Part shown: positions 1-13,400 of the stretch, one piece after another
Position numbering within the stretch: position 1 is the stretch's first letter
Layout of the letters: each line of letters begins with the position of its first letter
Origin: Gaiellasilicea sp963794385
GTDB taxonomy: Bacteria; Actinomycetota; Thermoleophilia; Gaiellales; Gaiellaceae
Direction of reading: 5' to 3'
Length of the DNA stretch: 64,000 nucleotides
NCBI GenBank assembly: GCA_963794385.1
Contig: CAWCDT010000005.1
Span: forward strand, 1-64,000
Notes under the pieces: model-generated
What the model was told of the DNA's origin: nothing
The model's database searches: none
What the model saw: the letters and a program-made list of their open reading frames with translations, nothing else
Program-made: the position numbers and the translations under genes

Positions 1-1
1 T

Positions 2-2858
<2,857 letters not shown>

Positions 2859-2883
2859 CCCCGCGCGCCGCGAACGGTATGAA

Positions 2884-2911
2884 GCGAGGGCGGCCGCGAG
2901 GCCGCCCTCGC
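2884..2911 (+). terminator. Rho-independent terminator of rpoC
   Basis: A perfect 12-bp stem (GCGAGGGCGGCC pairing with GGCCGCCCTCGC) closes a GCGA loop of the GNRA class. It is followed by CGTTTCAAT, a short T-rich stretch. It lies 25 nt after the inferred rpoC stop, where the rpoBC transcript should end. Confidence 0.85.
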
Positions 2912-2980
2912 CGTTTCAATCCATCAGAAGATGCGCCGTCCTTGTCGCATCTCCTCGATGTACCGAGAGCGGGAAGCTTA

Positions 2981-2999
2981 TGTGCTACAGTGTCGCACA
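2981..2999 (+). promoter_or_regulatory. Extended -10 promoter with inverted repeat before the antitoxin gene
   Basis: TGCTACAGT at 2983-2991 fits an extended -10 element. It is framed by the inverted repeat TGTGC (2981-2985) and GCACA (2995-2999). Transcription would start almost at the antitoxin ATG (2999), so the mRNA may be leaderless. The repeat is a plausible operator for autorepression, which is usual for toxin-antitoxin operons. This is inference from position and symmetry. Confidence 0.45.
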
Positions 3000-3274
3000 T
3001 GGAGCGAATCGGCATTCGCGAGCTTCGGCAGCACGCCAGTCGCTGGGTCCGCCGTGCTGCAGCCGGCGAGAGCTTCGAGGTAACGGATCGGGGACGGCCG
3101 GTCGCGCGGCTGTTGCCCATTCCTGACGTGGAGGGTGTTGCCGCGTTGGAGGCGGAAGGCCGGATCAGTCGAGCAGAGGGAGACCTCTTGCGCCTCGGTC
3201 CGCGTCTCCAGCCGAAGCCTGGTCTCCCGCTGCCATCTCAGCGTCTGGCTGAACTCCGCGAACACGAGCGGTGA
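2999..3274 (+). CDS. Phd/YefM-type antitoxin (VapB-like)
   Basis: A 91-residue protein starting MERIGIRELRQHASRW. This N-terminus, followed by VTDRGRPVARLLPIP, is the classic Phd/YefM antitoxin fold: an N-terminal DNA-binding dimer and a flexible C-terminus that wraps the toxin. It should neutralise the PIN toxin encoded next and repress the operon. The ATG at 2999 is chosen because the family signature begins there. The longer open frame upstream is only the frame-shifted rpoC tail. The stop overlaps the toxin start (GTGA), so the two are translationally coupled. Confidence 0.85.
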   Translation: MERIGIRELRQHASRWVRRAAAGESFEVTDRGRPVARLLPIPDVEGVAALEAEGRISRAEGDLLRLGPRLQPKPGLPLPSQRLAELREHER

Positions 3275-3657
3275 CGTTCGCCTACCTGGACACGTCCGCG
3301 TTCGTCAAGACCATCCTCGAGGAGCCAGAGTCGTCCCGGCTTGAAGGGTGGCTGCGGAGCCGGCCCGACAGGGCTTCGAGCGCCTTGTTGCGCACGGAGA
3401 TGATTCGTGCGGTGCGGGCGGATGGGCCGTCAGCGATCACGAAGGCGCGAGCCGCACTGCGAACACTCAGGCTGATCGAGCTCGATGACCGTTTGTTGGA
3501 CGCGGCCGGCGACCTGCCGGTCGAGGTCCGATCCCTCGACGCGATACACCTCGCAGCCGCGCTCGCGCTGGGTCCGGACCTCGGGCAGATCGTGACCTAT
3601 GACCTGCGCATGCAGGCCGCAGCGGAGCAGCTCGGTCTAGACGTCGCCGCGCCCTGA
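3271..3657 (+). CDS. PIN-domain ribonuclease toxin (VapC-like)
   Basis: A 128-residue PIN-domain protein. The acidic metal-binding residues are visible: YLDTSAFVK at the N-terminus (first Asp), a middle Glu in LLRTEMIRA, the SLDAIHLA motif near residue 90, and an Asp in VTYDLRMQ near residue 111. Proteins of this family cleave RNA, often tRNA or rRNA, when released from the antitoxin. The GTG start overlaps the antitoxin stop by 4 nt. The pair sits between rpoC and the str operon, an unusual location that suggests acquisition. Confidence 0.85.
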   Translation: MTFAYLDTSAFVKTILEEPESSRLEGWLRSRPDRASSALLRTEMIRAVRADGPSAITKARAALRTLRLIELDDRLLDAAGDLPVEVRSLDAIHLAAALALGPDLGQIVTYDLRMQAAAEQLGLDVAAP

Positions 3658-3691
3658 GAGGAGTCCTCTTCATCTGCTAGAACGGCCGCCC

Positions 3692-5305
3692 GTGCGTCTA
3701 TTTCTCCTCATGGTCTTGCTCACCGGAGCGTTCCTGGGTGTCGCGGAGCCTGCGGCTGCTGCGCCGTGCGGGCTGCCCGACACGAAGCCGCTCTGGATCG
3801 ACTACGGCACGCCCGAGCTGGTCGACCGGTTCGGCCGGCCGGACGTCGTCGTCGCCGGCTCCGGTGGCGCATACCCGACCCTCGCGCGGTCGCGCGGCGC
3901 GAAGACCGTCTACTGGGACATGTACCTGCGTTCTCGCGTCGGGACGCCCTCTGCTCCCGCCGACCCGGACGGGCTCGCGGCGAAGGCCGAGCGGGTCTTC
4001 GACTTCGCGGTCCTCTCGGCCGGCTGTCCGGATCCGGTGATCGCGATGAACGAGCTCTTCGGCGCGTCGACGCCCACACCCTGGACGCCGACGACCGCGC
4101 GCTATCGCCAGAACGTGCTGGAGTGGGCGCGCCTGCTGAAGGCCAAGGGCGGCCACCCTGTGCTGCTCGTCTCGAGTGAGCCCTTCACCGCCGGTGACGC
4201 CGGGCCCTGGTGGCGCGAGCTCGCACAGGTGGCGGACATCGCGCTCGAGAAGTACTTCAACGCGCCGGCCGTGCGACGCGCCGGGCCGGTGCTCGGCAGC
4301 CGGCGGATGCGAACCTCCATGCGGAGCTCGCTCGCGAAGCTGATCGCAGTCGGCGTCCCGCCCGCCAAGCTCGGCGTCGTGCTCGCGTTCCAGACGCGGC
4401 GCGGCACCGGCGGGCGCGAGGGGCTCGAGCCGGCCGCCGCGTGGTTCGACGTGGTCAAGCTCCAGGCGCTCGCGGCGAGGCAGGTCGCCCGGGAGCTCGG
4501 CATCGCCCAGATCTGGTCATGGGGCTGGGGCGCCTTCAACGAGGAGGGGCGCGATCCAGACAAGGTCGGCGCCGCCTGCGTCTGGCTCTGGGCTCGCGAT
4601 CCGAAGCTGTGCGACGCCGCGGCGTTGCCTGAGCGCTTCGACCGCGACCTCCGCGCTGGACAGATCGACCTCCCGCCCGGCGTGCGCTGTGTGCTCGGCG
4701 AGGCAACGGTCACCTCGAACGAGATCGCCGCGCTGGCACGTGTCACTGGCGACGCCGACGCCGCCGTGACGACGCTCTACGCCCGGCTCGTCCAGCGCCG
4801 CGCAGCCAATGTTGGTTCAGGAGACATACGCGCCGCCGAGCGGGCGATCGTGGTCCGCCGCTTCGGCGGCAGCCAGCCCGCCTATCTCGCCGCGCTCGCC
4901 CGCGCCCGGGCGACGCCGGCCGTCGCCCTCGGCGCGATCGCCGACGGATTGCGCCGGCAGGTGATCCAGGCGCGACTCTCCCGGCCGGCGCCGACGGCCG
5001 CCGCGATCGCCGAGTTCGCCGCGACGTACGCGAACGTCGCGCTCCGGGACATCCCGGGAGCCTCTCCGCCCGCCGACGTCGACGCAGGCACGCCGCTGGG
5101 GCTGCTGCCCGCCGAAGTCGCCCGCCCTCTGATCCGGAGCGCGCTCCACGAGGCTGCCCGCGCCGGGGCTTATGACGGCTGGGCCGAGCGGCGCCAGGAC
5201 GGTGCCCTTGCCGAGCTGCGCTGCAGGCGCGACCGCCTGCCGACCTCCGGCAGCGTGCCGCTCACGACCTGGCTGCCGTTCCTGGCACCGATTCCGGGCC
5301 AGTAA
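3692..5305 (+). CDS. Secreted protein of unknown function, TIM-barrel-like N-terminal half
   Basis: A 537-residue protein with a clear signal peptide (hydrophobic MRLFLLMVLLTGAFLG, cleavage around AAAA-AP). The first 300 residues resemble a barrel-type glycosidase fold, with the segment IWSWGWGAF and several buried aromatic strands, but I cannot assign a family. The second part (from about residue 320) is alpha-helical and contains VVRRFGGSQPAYLAALARA, which resembles the N-terminal helices of SurA-type chaperones. It lies alone between the toxin-antitoxin pair and the rpsL promoter. The GTG start is supported by the signal peptide that follows immediately. Function is not known. Confidence 0.6.
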   Translation: MRLFLLMVLLTGAFLGVAEPAAAAPCGLPDTKPLWIDYGTPELVDRFGRPDVVVAGSGGAYPTLARSRGAKTVYWDMYLRSRVGTPSAPADPDGLAAKAERVFDFAVLSAGCPDPVIAMNELFGASTPTPWTPTTARYRQNVLEWARLLKAKGGHPVLLVSSEPFTAGDAGPWWRELAQVADIALEKYFNAPAVRRAGPVLGSRRMRTSMRSSLAKLIAVGVPPAKLGVVLAFQTRRGTGGREGLEPAAAWFDVVKLQALAARQVARELGIAQIWSWGWGAFNEEGRDPDKVGAACVWLWARDPKLCDAAALPERFDRDLRAGQIDLPPGVRCVLGEATVTSNEIAALARVTGDADAAVTTLYARLVQRRAANVGSGDIRAAERAIVVRRFGGSQPAYLAALARARATPAVALGAIADGLRRQVIQARLSRPAPTAAAIAEFAATYANVALRDIPGASPPADVDAGTPLGLLPAEVARPLIRSALHEAARAGAYDGWAERRQDGALAELRCRRDRLPTSGSVPLTTWLPFLAPIPGQ

Positions 5306-5319
5306 CCGGGCCGCGGCTT

Positions 5320-5348
5320 TTGCCGCTGAGAAGGATCTTCGCTACACT
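5320..5348 (+). promoter_or_regulatory. Promoter of the str operon
   Basis: TTGCCG (5320-5325) and TACACT (5343-5348) are separated by 17 bp, a good sigma-70 type promoter. The transcript would carry a leader of about 80 nt before rpsL. The leader ends with GAGGAGA, a strong ribosome-binding site about 4 nt before the GTG start at 5436. Confidence 0.7.
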
Positions 5349-5435
5349 CCACCGCTCGGTTGGCAGGGCGAAGCACAAGCCCCGCCGACCGTTGCTGTGT
5401 GAGCAGAAAGCCGCCGGAGAGACTCGAGGAGACGC

Positions 5436-5804
5436 GTGCCGACCACAAACCAGCTCGTCCGCAAGGGCCGTCAGACGCCGAAGAGCAAGATGAAGACCCC
5501 TGCGCTCCGCGGTGCGCCGCAGAAGCGGGGCGTCTGCACGCGCGTCTACACGACGACCCCCAAGAAGCCGAACTCGGCGCTGCGCAAGGTTGCGCGCGTG
5601 CGGCTGACGAACGGGATGGAGGTCACGACCTACATCCCGGGTGAGGGGCACAACCTCCAGGAGCACTCGGTGGTGCTGATCCGCGGCGGCCGCGTCAAGG
5701 ACCTGCCGGGCATCCGCTACAAGGTGATCCGCGCCGCGCTCGACACCGCCGGCGTTTCCGACCGCAAGCAGGGCCGCTCGAAGTACGGAGCGAAGCGCTC
5801 CTAA
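5436..5804 (+). CDS. rpsL: Ribosomal protein S12
   Basis: A 122-residue S12, which monitors codon-anticodon pairing in the decoding centre of the small subunit. The family landmarks KKPNSALRKVARVRLT and PGEGHNLQEHS are present; the first holds the loop where streptomycin-resistance changes arise in other bacteria. The GTG start gives the usual N-terminus PTTNQLVRKG and is preceded by GAGGAGA. It is the first gene of the str operon, and its TAA overlaps the rpsG ATG by one base. Confidence 0.98.
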   Translation: MPTTNQLVRKGRQTPKSKMKTPALRGAPQKRGVCTRVYTTTPKKPNSALRKVARVRLTNGMEVTTYIPGEGHNLQEHSVVLIRGGRVKDLPGIRYKVIRAALDTAGVSDRKQGRSKYGAKRS

Positions 5805-6274
5805 TGCCTCGCCGCGCAGACATCACGCCGCGCGAGCTCGAGGCCGATCCCGTCCACGGGTCGAAGCTCGTCACGCAGTTCATCAACGCCGTCATGCTCG
5901 ACGGCAAGCGCTCGACTGCCGAGCGGCTCGTCTACGACGCGCTCGCGATCGTCGCCGAGCGGTCCGGCAAGCCGCCGGTCGAGGCCCTCGAGGCGGCCGT
6001 GAAGACGGTCACGCCGGTGCTCGAGGTGCGCTCGCGCCGCGTCGGCGGCGCCAACTACCAGGTGCCCGTCGAGGTGCCGCAGCGCCGCGCGCGCACGCTC
6101 GCGATCCGCTGGCTCGTCCAGTTCTCGCGCGAGCGGCGCGAGAAGGGCATGCAGGCGCGGCTCGCCGCGGAGCTTCAGGACGCGATCAACGGCCAGGGCG
6201 GCGCGTTCAAGAAGAAGGACGACATCTACCGGATGGCGCAGGCCAACAAGGCCTTCGCGCACTACCGCTGGTAA
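5804..6274 (+). CDS. rpsG: Ribosomal protein S7
   Basis: A 156-residue S7, the normal length for the family. It nucleates assembly of the 16S rRNA 3' domain and lines the E site. The N-terminus MPRRADITPRELEADP and the segment QVPVEVPQRRARTLA are typical. It is translationally coupled to rpsL through a TAATG overlap and ends 7 nt before fusA. Confidence 0.98.
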   Translation: MPRRADITPRELEADPVHGSKLVTQFINAVMLDGKRSTAERLVYDALAIVAERSGKPPVEALEAAVKTVTPVLEVRSRRVGGANYQVPVEVPQRRARTLAIRWLVQFSRERREKGMQARLAAELQDAINGQGGAFKKKDDIYRMAQANKAFAHYRW

Positions 6275-6281
6275 GGCACAC

Positions 6282-8378
<2,097 letters not shown>

Positions 8379-8403
8379 GAGAGAGACGGAGGAGAGAGCC
8401 AGC

Positions 8404-9591
<1,188 letters not shown>

Positions 9592-9609
9592 GAAGAGGAA
9601 ACGGGAATC

Positions 9610-9918
9610 GTGGCGCAGCAGAAGATCCGCATCCGGTTGAAGGGCTATGACCACCAGCAGCTGGACCGCTCCGCATCGCAGATCGTGGAGACGGCCCAGC
9701 GCACCGGTGCGACGATCACCGGCCCCGTGCCCCTGCCCACCGAGAAGAACGTGTACTGCGTGATCCGCAGTCCCTTCAAGGACAAGGACTCGCGCGAGCA
9801 CTTCGAGGTGCGCACGCACAAGCGGTTGATCGACATCCACAGCCCGACGCCGAAGACGGTGGACTCGCTGATGCGCCTCGATCTCCCGGCCGGCGTCGAC
9901 ATCGAGATCAAGCTCTGA
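9610..9918 (+). CDS. rpsJ: Ribosomal protein S10 (NusE)
   Basis: A 102-residue S10, a 30S head protein that also joins the NusB antitermination complex. The stretch KIRIRLKGYDHQQLDRSA and the loop LPTEKNVYCV are characteristic. The GTG start is preceded by GGAAGAGGAAACGG. It opens the S10 cluster, but no separate promoter is evident in the 18-nt gap after tuf, so str and S10 are probably co-transcribed. Confidence 0.98.
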   Translation: MAQQKIRIRLKGYDHQQLDRSASQIVETAQRTGATITGPVPLPTEKNVYCVIRSPFKDKDSREHFEVRTHKRLIDIHSPTPKTVDSLMRLDLPAGVDIEIKL

Positions 9919-10535
9919 TGAAGGGAATCCTCGGCAGGAAGCTGGGCATGACGCAGGTCTTCGACCCGGAGACCGGCGGCGTCACGCCCGTCACCGTGAT
10001 CGAGGCCGGCCCGTGCCCGGTCGTCCAGGTGAAGACCGTGGAGACGGACGGTTACGAGGCGGTCCAGATCGCGTTCGACGCCGTGGCAGACCGGAAGGTC
10101 TCGAAGGCCGAGCGCGGCCATCTCGAGAAAGCGGGCGTCTCGGCGCATCGCCATCTCGTCGAGCTGCGCGGCCAGAGCGAGCTCCAGGTGGGCGAGTCCG
10201 TCACCGTCGAGGCCTTCGAGCCCGGTGACAAGGTGAAGGTCGCGGGGATCTCGATCGGCAAAGGCTTCCAGGGGACGATCAAGCGGCACAACTTCCACCG
10301 CGGCCCCGTCTCGCACGGCTCGCACAACGTTCGCAAGCCCGGCTCGATCGGCGCCTCGGCGACCCCGTCGCGGGTCTTCAAGGGCCAGAAGATGGCCGGC
10401 CGGATGGGCGGCGTCCGGGTCACCCAGCCGGGTCTCGTCGTCCACGAGGTCGACGCCGAGCGGAACCTGCTCCTCGTCAAGGGCTCCGTGCCCGGCCCGA
10501 GGAGCGGTCTGGTCGAGATCAGGGAGGCTAAGTAG
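9918..10535 (+). CDS. rplC: Ribosomal protein L3
   Basis: A 205-residue L3, which initiates 50S assembly and reaches the peptidyl transferase centre. The N-terminus GILGRKLGMTQVF and the loop GFQGTIKRHNFHRGPVSHGS are hallmark segments. It is coupled to rpsJ by a TGATG overlap and to rplD by a TAGTG overlap. Confidence 0.98.
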   Translation: MKGILGRKLGMTQVFDPETGGVTPVTVIEAGPCPVVQVKTVETDGYEAVQIAFDAVADRKVSKAERGHLEKAGVSAHRHLVELRGQSELQVGESVTVEAFEPGDKVKVAGISIGKGFQGTIKRHNFHRGPVSHGSHNVRKPGSIGASATPSRVFKGQKMAGRMGGVRVTQPGLVVHEVDAERNLLLVKGSVPGPRSGLVEIREAK

Positions 10536-11161
10536 TGGCCGCCGCTCCCAAGGCACCGCTCGTCGGCGGCAAGGCCGCCAAGGACGTCACCCTCGACGCC
10601 GAGGTCTTCGGCGCCGACGTGAAGCCGCATCTCCTCCACGAGACGGTCCGCGCCGAGCTGAACGCCAGGCGCGCAGGCACGCGCGGTACGAAGTCTCGCG
10701 GTCTCGTCGCGGGTGGCCGCGCGAAGCCGTGGCGCCAGAAGGGCACGGGCCGCGCCCGCGCCGGCACGATCCGCGCGCCGCAGTTCACGGGCGGCGGGGT
10801 CGCCTTCGCGCCTGGGATGCGCAGCTTCGACGTGAAGGTGAACCGCAAGGCGCGCCGCTCGGCGCTCCGCGGCGCCCTCTCGAGTCACGTCGCCGCCGGC
10901 AGCTTCGGGATCCTCGACGCTTCGGGCTTCGAGACCCCCTCCACGAAGCAGGCGGCGGAGCTGCTCACCTCGTGGCAGCAGGACGCGCCGCACGTCGTCG
11001 TCACGACCGAGGACGAGGAGACGCTGATCAAGTCGTTCCGCAACCTGCCGAGGGTGCTCGTCACCGTGCCCGCGGAGCTCGAGGTCGCCACCGTCCTCTG
11101 GGCGAAGAGCCTGCTGATCACCGAGGCGGCCCTGCCGCTCGTCCAGGGGAGGGCCACGTGA
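10535..11161 (+). CDS. rplD: Ribosomal protein L4
   Basis: A 208-residue L4. The extended loop that lines the exit tunnel is visible around GGRAKPWRQKGTGRARAG. The start is a GTG overlapping the rplC stop. In enterobacteria L4 controls the S10 operon, but no such control can be inferred here. Its TGA stop (11159-11161) lies inside the 5' strand of the outer stem of the structured element that follows. Confidence 0.97.
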   Translation: MAAAPKAPLVGGKAAKDVTLDAEVFGADVKPHLLHETVRAELNARRAGTRGTKSRGLVAGGRAKPWRQKGTGRARAGTIRAPQFTGGGVAFAPGMRSFDVKVNRKARRSALRGALSSHVAAGSFGILDASGFETPSTKQAAELLTSWQQDAPHVVVTTEDEETLIKSFRNLPRVLVTVPAELEVATVLWAKSLLITEAALPLVQGRAT

Positions 11162-11319
11162 TCCTCCCGGCAACAGTTAGTGCGCCTCTGGCGCGCGATT
11201 CGCGGCGCATTGCTGCGTCCTCGGTCGCGTCCGGGCTAACCAGCCCGAACGCTCCCTGCGTCCTTGCACTGCTTGCGACTCACACGCCAGAGGCGCGAAA
11301 CCGTCACCGGGAGAATCAC
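11158..11319 (+). ncRNA. Structured intergenic RNA element, copy 1 (before rplW)
   Basis: The outer stem P1 pairs GTGAT-c-CTCCCGG (11158-11170) with CCGGGAG-a-ATCAC (11307-11319). P2 pairs GCGCCTCTGGCG (11182-11193) with CGCCAGAGGCGC (11285-11296). The core hairpin at 11232-11247 has a 6-bp stem and an AACC loop. The core contains GCTCCCTGCGTCCTTGCA, shared with three other copies in this window. The GGGAG in the 3' strand of P1 is the ribosome-binding site of rplW, 8 nt before its GTG. The stop codon of rplD is inside the 5' strand. Function is inferred, not known. Confidence 0.75.
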
Positions 11320-11321
11320 TA

Positions 11322-11618
11322 GTGTCCTTGCATCCGAACGAAGTTCTGCTCGCCCCGGTCGTCTCGGAGAAGAGTTACAGCCTCCTCACCGACCGCAAGT
11401 ACACCTTCAAGGTGCACAAGGACGCGCACAAGACGCAGATCCGCCAGGCCGTCGAGGAGCTCTTCGAGGTGCACGTCGAGAACGTGAACATCCTCAAGGT
11501 GCAGGCGAAGCCGAAGCGGCGCGGCGTCACGAAGGGCATGCGCCCCGGCTGGAAGAAGGCAATCGTGCAGCTGCGCGAGGGCGACACGATCGAGATCTTC
11601 GAGGGGGCTCAGGTCTAA
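11322..11618 (+). CDS. rplW: Ribosomal protein L23
   Basis: A 98-residue L23, located at the exit of the peptide tunnel, where trigger factor and the signal recognition particle dock. The stretch SEKSYSLLTDRKYTFKVH and the C-terminal GWKKAIVQLREGDTIEIFEG fit the family. The GTG start follows the structured element, whose outer stem supplies the ribosome-binding site. It ends 3 nt before rplB. Confidence 0.97.
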   Translation: MSLHPNEVLLAPVVSEKSYSLLTDRKYTFKVHKDAHKTQIRQAVEELFEVHVENVNILKVQAKPKRRGVTKGMRPGWKKAIVQLREGDTIEIFEGAQV

Positions 11619-11621
11619 CCG

Positions 11622-12464
11622 ATGGCACTGAAGAAGTTCAAGCCCACGAGCCCCGGTCGCCGCTTCATGACGGTCTCCTCGTTCGAGGAGGTCACGAAGA
11701 CGAAGCCGGAGAAGAGCCTCACCGAGCCGCTGAAGAAGAAGGGCGGCCGGAACAACAACGGCCGGATCACGACGCGCCATCAGGGCGGCGGCCACAAGCG
11801 CCGCTACCGCGTGGTCGACTTCAAACGGACGAAGGACGGCGTGCCCGCGAAGGTGGCCGCGATCGAGTACGACCCGAACCGGTCGGCGCGGATCGCGTTG
11901 CTTCACTACGTCGACGGCGCCAAGGCCTACATCCTCGCTCCCGCTCGCCTGCGCGTCGGCGCACTCGTCGAGTCCGGCCCCAAGGCCGATATCAAGCCCG
12001 GCAACGCGCTGCCGCTCGAGAACATCCCGACCGGCACGATGGTGCACAACGTCGAGCTCAAGCCGGGGCAGGGCGGCAAGATGGCGCGCTCGGCGGGCTC
12101 GAGCGTGCAGCTCGTCGCCAAGGACGAGGGCTACGGCGTGCTTCGGCTGCCGTCCGGAGAGATGAGGCGGGTGCTGCTAACCTGCCGGGCCACCGTCGGG
12201 CAGGTCGGAAACACGGACCACGAGAACCAGTCCGGCGGCAAGGCGGGTCGCAGCCGCTGGCTCGGCAAGCGGCCCGCGGTGCGCGGCTCCGCGATGAACC
12301 CGGTCGACCACCCGCACGGTGGCGGCGAGGGCAAGTCGAAGGGCGGCCGTCACCCGGTCACACCGTGGGGCGTGCCCACGCTCGGCAAGCGCACGCGCCG
12401 CAAGCACAAGGAATCGGACAACCTGATCGTTCGCGGCCGTCGCCGCGGGAAGGACAAGCGTTGA
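11622..12464 (+). CDS. rplB: Ribosomal protein L2
   Basis: A 280-residue L2, needed for subunit association and peptidyl transfer. The conserved C-terminal segment MNPVDHPHGGGEGK, with its essential histidine, is present, as is RNNNGRITTRHQGGGHK near residue 50. It is full length for the family. The rpsS start (TTG) overlaps its TGA stop. Confidence 0.98.
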   Translation: MALKKFKPTSPGRRFMTVSSFEEVTKTKPEKSLTEPLKKKGGRNNNGRITTRHQGGGHKRRYRVVDFKRTKDGVPAKVAAIEYDPNRSARIALLHYVDGAKAYILAPARLRVGALVESGPKADIKPGNALPLENIPTGTMVHNVELKPGQGGKMARSAGSSVQLVAKDEGYGVLRLPSGEMRRVLLTCRATVGQVGNTDHENQSGGKAGRSRWLGKRPAVRGSAMNPVDHPHGGGEGKSKGGRHPVTPWGVPTLGKRTRRKHKESDNLIVRGRRRGKDKR

Positions 12465-12748
12465 GCAGATCGTCGAAGAAGGGGCCTTTCGTGGAGGAGC
12501 GGCTGCTGAGCCGCATCGAGGCCATGAACGCGGCCAACGAGAAGCGAATGATCCGCACCTGGTCGCGCGCGTCCACGATCTTCCCCGACATGGTCGGGCA
12601 CACGATCGCGGTCCACGACGGCCGCAAGCACGTGCCGGTCTTCGTCAGCGAGCAGATGGTCGGCCACAAGCTCGGCGAGTTCGCACCCACTCGGACGTTC
12701 CGCGGCCACGCGGGCGACCGCCAGGCGAAGGTGCAGAAGGTTCGCTAG
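12461..12748 (+). CDS. rpsS: Ribosomal protein S19
   Basis: A 95-residue S19 of the 30S head, close to the A-site finger. SRSSKKGPFVEERLL at the start and VSEQMVGHKLGEFAPTR in the middle are diagnostic. The start is TTG at 12461, overlapping the rplB stop as TTGA, chosen because homologues begin with this SRSSKKGPF segment. The TAG stop lies in the 5' strand of the outer stem of element copy 2. Confidence 0.96.
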   Translation: MSRSSKKGPFVEERLLSRIEAMNAANEKRMIRTWSRASTIFPDMVGHTIAVHDGRKHVPVFVSEQMVGHKLGEFAPTRTFRGHAGDRQAKVQKVR

Positions 12749-12912
12749 TGGGCCTCCTGGCAACAGTTAGGGCGCCTCTGGCGCACGAGACGCGGCGCAT
12801 TGCGGCGTCCTCAGTCGCATCCATGCCTACAGGCATGAATGCTCCCTGCGTCCTTGCACTGCTTGCGTCTCGCACGCCAGAGACGCGAAACCGTCACCAG
12901 GAGACCCACTAG
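12745..12912 (+). ncRNA. Structured intergenic RNA element, copy 2 (before rplV)
   Basis: P1 pairs CTAGTGGG-c-CTCCTGG (12745-12760) with CCAGGAG-a-CCCACTAG (12897-12912), so it spans the rpsS stop codon and the first base of the rplV start. P2 is at 12772-12783 with 12875-12886, with one C-A mismatch. A third stem pairs CGAGACGC with GCGTCTCG. The core hairpin CATGCC-TACA-GGCATG is at 12822-12837. AGGAG in P1 is the rplV ribosome-binding site. The same layout as copy 1 with different paired bases supports a conserved RNA fold. Confidence 0.75.
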
Positions 12913-13400
12913 TGGCAGCCGTCGAGACACCGGAGCAGGTCGTGCGCGCCGAGGCCAAGTGGGTTCGCCTCTCGGCCCGGAAGGCGCGCATCGTGCTGGA
13001 GCACATCCGCGGGCGCAGCGTGCCCGAGGCGCGGACGATCCTCGCCTTCACGCAGCGTGCGGCCGCGACGGAGATCGAGAAGGTGCTCCGCTCCGCGGTC
13101 GCGAACGCGGAGACGAATCCCCTCCTGCACTGGGACGGCGACGACCTGCTCGTGAAGGCGGCCTACGCCGACGAGGGCCCGACGCTGAAGCGCTGGCGCC
13201 CCCGCGCGCGCGGCCGCGTCAACAGGATCAACAAGCGCACCTGCCATATCACGATCGAGCTCGTCCAGAACCCGAAGCCAGGGCAGGCCCGGGCCACGCG
13301 CCAGGCTGAGCCGGCCACGACCGAGGCTTCCCCGCCCGCCGCGGCCGAGGAGAAGCCGAAGCGCAAGTCGAGCGCCAAGAAGAAGGAGGCGGTGGCCTGA
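12912..13400 (+). CDS. rplV: Ribosomal protein L22 with C-terminal extension
   Basis: A 162-residue L22; family members are usually near 110-120 residues. The core includes VRLSARKARIVLEHIRGRS and the tunnel-lining hairpin around KRWRPRARGRVNRINKR. After HITIELV the protein continues for about 45 residues rich in Ala, Glu, Pro and Lys, ending KSSAKKKEAVA. GTG start. It overlaps rpsC by one base (TGATG). Confidence 0.95.
   Translation: MAAVETPEQVVRAEAKWVRLSARKARIVLEHIRGRSVPEARTILAFTQRAAATEIEKVLRSAVANAETNPLLHWDGDDLLVKAAYADEGPTLKRWRPRARGRVNRINKRTCHITIELVQNPKPGQARATRQAEPATTEASPPAAAEEKPKRKSSAKKKEAVA

Noticed and set aside
11158..11319. Hammerhead or other known self-cleaving ribozyme
   Set aside because: GAAAC and GTC occur near the 3' end, but the CTGATGA core needed for a hammerhead is absent, and I see no fit to twister or HDV layouts.
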